Shown here: positions 62,131 through 64,000 of the stretch, in pieces
Layout: each line of letters opens with the position of its first letter
Numbering within the stretch: position 1 is the first letter of the stretch
Assembly: GCA_963730995.1 (NCBI GenBank)
Contig: CAVSUB010000001.1
Coordinates: 1,302,001-1,366,000 of the forward strand
Source of the DNA: CAVSUB01 sp963730995
Lineage (GTDB): Bacteria; Acidobacteriota; Vicinamibacteria; Vicinamibacterales; 2-12-FULL-66-21
Direction of reading: 5' to 3'
Length of the DNA: 64,000 bases
The notes under the pieces: model-generated
Database searches by the model: none
Told to the model about the DNA's origin: nothing
What the model saw: only the letters and a program-made list of their open reading frames with translations
Made by a program: the position numbers and the translations under genes

Positions 62131-64000
62131 TCATCGCACGGAGTCCGCGTAGAACACGCCATAGCGTTTCGCGGTCCTGTCCGTGCTGTCGTGTCCGCAG
62201 ACGACCAGAATGGCCGGAGGCCGGGGCAACAGCGCCGTCGGCGCGACAAGCCAGACTGGCCGTCCGGTCTTCAAGTCGTAGCCGTTCACCATGGTGTTTC
62301 CGGCGGTGAATCGGCTCACGTCGCCTTTCAGCTCCACGGATCCTGCAGTCTCGCGCAATTGAGTCTCGAGGATCTCGGGCGCCGTCACGCGCGCATCGTT
62401 CACGTCAGGTTCGGTGCGAACAATGCGCAGATAGGACCCCGGCGAGTAGCGCACATGAAGGGGAGGCGCTTCATCCGCGCACGCACCAGTCTCCACGACT
62501 GGTTCGTGGCCACTGTAGAACACACACAACGGGCCGATGAACACGAGGAGGGCGAGACCGGCACCAAAGAGCTCAGGACTCGGCGCCGACGACGTCGGCT
62601 GTTCGGCGCTAACCTCCCGACGAGACAGCAAGCGTGAGAGACCCGATACTCGAGATCCCCATCGGAGGACCTCGGCGGCCCCCAGGCTGACGAGAAGAGC
62701 CAGAATCGGGACCGTCGCGGCATAGACGCGAAGACCCGCATCAATGGGCGGCACGAAGGGAATCGACGCGACGTGGGCGGCAATGCCTGCGACGAGACAC
62801 GCGTAGAGCGGCTGCCGGTAGCGAACGAGGCTCACCACCAGCCCGAGCCCGCACAACGCGTAACACGCCAGCTGCAGGGACCGTCCGTAGGTGGCGTCGC
62901 GAACGAACGCAAATGCATGATAGGGCGCCGACGGCGAGAGATAGGCCACCCACATCCTGAGGCTGCCTTCGACAATCCCCGCCGGCCGGCTGCGAAACGC
63001 CTGCCACGCCAGCGAGTAAATCTCGGCGCCTTCAGTTGCAGTCGGGTGGTCAGCCGTGACCTGTGCCCAGCCCTTGCCACCAACAACCAGGCCGTAGAGC
63101 ACATACGAGAAATTCGACAGCGCTCTCTGCGAGCTGGCAGGATCCGACAGAATCCTCCCGAGCCCGAGCGTCAGGGCTGCTGCAAGAGCCACGGCCACGA
63201 CGGCGCCGAAACCGGCCCGCACCCACTGCCGGTCTTGCCGGAAGCCCCAGACACCCGCGACGACGAGAGCCGGCAGAACCAGGAAGGCTCCTGCCCGGGA
63301 CATCAAGGCCAGCGTGAGCACGCCAAGTCCCAGCCAGAGCTTTCGAACGTCGTTCTCGCGGAGCCCTCGCCAGAGAATGGCGAAGGCCACGACACCCAAG
63401 GCGAACCCAAGATTCTCGGTCAGCGCCGTCCCGAGTCCACCCTCCACACGGTAGAACAGAAACAGTACGACGGTGACGACCGCGGCGGCGGCTGGCCCGT
63501 GGGTGATCCGCAGCTGCCGCGCGAGCAGGAAGGTCGCCACTCCGTTGAGCGCCACGAAGAGCGCGACGCAGACAATCAGGTTGTCCCCGGTCACCGCGAG
63601 CAGCGTCGAGAGGAAACCGACGAACGACGGCCGTCTGGCGGACCATCCTAACGGGTGCCCGTCGATGAGGCGCCGGGCATCGTAGTAGTAGCCGCTCGCA
63701 TCCGAGAACGGCAGCAATCCGCCGATGGCGTTGTAGTGAATGCCGAAGTGCTGCCACAGTGCTGCGAGCGGGAGCGCGAAGAGCGCCAGCGTCACCGTCA
63801 GGCTCGCCAGGGTCCCGAGCCAGTCACGTCTCAAGTGACAGCACCAGAGCGCAATTCCAGCCGGGACCGCAATCGGCAGAACCGAGGAATAAGACGCGAC
63901 GAGCGTGCGCGCCGCGAAAGAGTGCCGCACCACCACCACGAACACGGCGACGGGAATCACCAATGAGGCCGCACGCCAGATCCCGCCGCTCCAGCCGCGA
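62131..64000 (-). CDS. Polytopic membrane protein, ArnT/PMT-like, open to the window edge
   Basis: At least 610 residues. About 12 hydrophobic helices are followed by a ~130-residue soluble C-terminus (FYSGHEPVVETGACADEA ... ILVVCGHDSTDRTAKRYGVF). The loop SDASGYYYDARRLIDGHPLGWSARRP resembles the first periplasmic loop of GT39/PMT-type membrane glycosyltransferases. It also shares the general layout of bacterial O-antigen polymerase-like proteins. The frame stays open to base 64000, so the true start may lie outside. Its 3' neighbour is the glycan operon; the exact activity is unknown. Confidence 0.65.
   Translation of the reverse strand, partial: RGWSGGIWRAASLVIPVAVFVVVVRHSFAARTLVASYSSVLPIAVPAGIALWCCHLRRDWLGTLASLTVTLALFALPLAALWQHFGIHYNAIGGLLPFSDASGYYYDARRLIDGHPLGWSARRPSFVGFLSTLLAVTGDNLIVCVALFVALNGVATFLLARQLRITHGPAAAAVVTVVLFLFYRVEGGLGTALTENLGFALGVVAFAILWRGLRENDVRKLWLGLGVLTLALMSRAGAFLVLPALVVAGVWGFRQDRQWVRAGFGAVVAVALAAALTLGLGRILSDPASSQRALSNFSYVLYGLVVGGKGWAQVTADHPTATEGAEIYSLAWQAFRSRPAGIVEGSLRMWVAYLSPSAPYHAFAFVRDATYGRSLQLACYALCGLGLVVSLVRYRQPLYACLVAGIAAHVASIPFVPPIDAGLRVYAATVPILALLVSLGAAEVLRWGSRVSGLSRLLSRREVSAEQPTSSAPSPELFGAGLALLVFIGPLCVFYSGHEPVVETGACADEAPPLHVRYSPGSYLRIVRTEPDVNDARVTAPEILETQLRETAGSVELKGDVSRFTAGNTMVNGYDLKTGRPVWLVAPTALLPRPPAILVVCGHDSTDRTAKRYGVFYADSVR

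Overview
The window is a G+C-rich bacterial chromosome segment. The gene complement suggests an Acidobacteriota lineage, probably Vicinamibacteria-like. That is an inference from the following: a Gram-negative LPS heptose/O-antigen pathway, an MXAN_5187-like small protein, SelA, a RadA-PIN/TRAM-IspDF-GltX cluster and very repeat-rich intergenic spacers. No database search was possible.

Layout. 1-18 kb, minus strand, is housekeeping. Read in the direction of transcription it runs: TPR protein, LolB-like lipoprotein, ispE, tRNA-Gln, prs, rplY, pth, rpsF, rpsR, rplI, dnaB, alr, radA, PIN/TRAM protein, plsC, ispDF, gltX, rlmB, then tRNA-Thr, tRNA-Tyr, tRNA-Gly, tRNA-Thr and tuf (cut by the window edge). 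The tRNA-tuf order matches the classical E. coli thrU-tyrU-glyT-thrT-tufB unit. 19.6-23.1 kb (plus) is an envelope block: a Trm112-like zinc ribbon, GT9 heptosyltransferase, O-antigen ligase and heptose-7-phosphate kinase. 23.1-26.4 kb (minus) holds an ArnT-like transferase and purH. A cold-shock gene with a structured leader (26.5 kb), two conserved hypotheticals and selA follow.

29.7-42.2 kb (minus) is a respiratory complex I operon, nuoA-B-C-gmhA-D-E-F-H-J-K-L-M-N. It lacks nuoG and nuoI at this locus and carries a phosphoheptose isomerase gene between nuoC and nuoD. 42.5-46.8 kb (plus) has a GT4 glycosyltransferase, thiS, thiG and a coiled-coil methyltransferase. 46.8-55.8 kb (plus) encodes a HEAT protein and then three consecutive secreted multidomain proteins that share an unfamiliar ~95-residue repeat (4, 3 and 5 copies). 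One of the three also carries LamG, Ig-like, SGNH-hydrolase and FN3 domains. 56-64 kb (minus) is an extracellular glycan cluster: a WecA-type transferase fused to a Rossmann domain, two GT4 enzymes, a hexapeptide acyltransferase, a methyltransferase and a polytopic membrane protein cut by the window edge. I regard the repeat-protein trio facing this glycan cluster as the best candidate for an undescribed system.

Two cross-cutting features matter to any reader. First, several essential genes (pth, rplY, prs, nuoN, nuoF, nuoD and a methyltransferase) are broken by frameshifts, and where the change can be pinned down it is a single-base insertion. Sequencing error is the likeliest cause, so these should not be called pseudogenes without read support. 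Second, the spacers are filled with two kinds of repeats: locus-specific tandem 7-9 bp words, and dispersed GC hairpins bounded by TGTAGGGC/GCCCTACA. Some of these word repeats run into the 3' ends of coding sequences.
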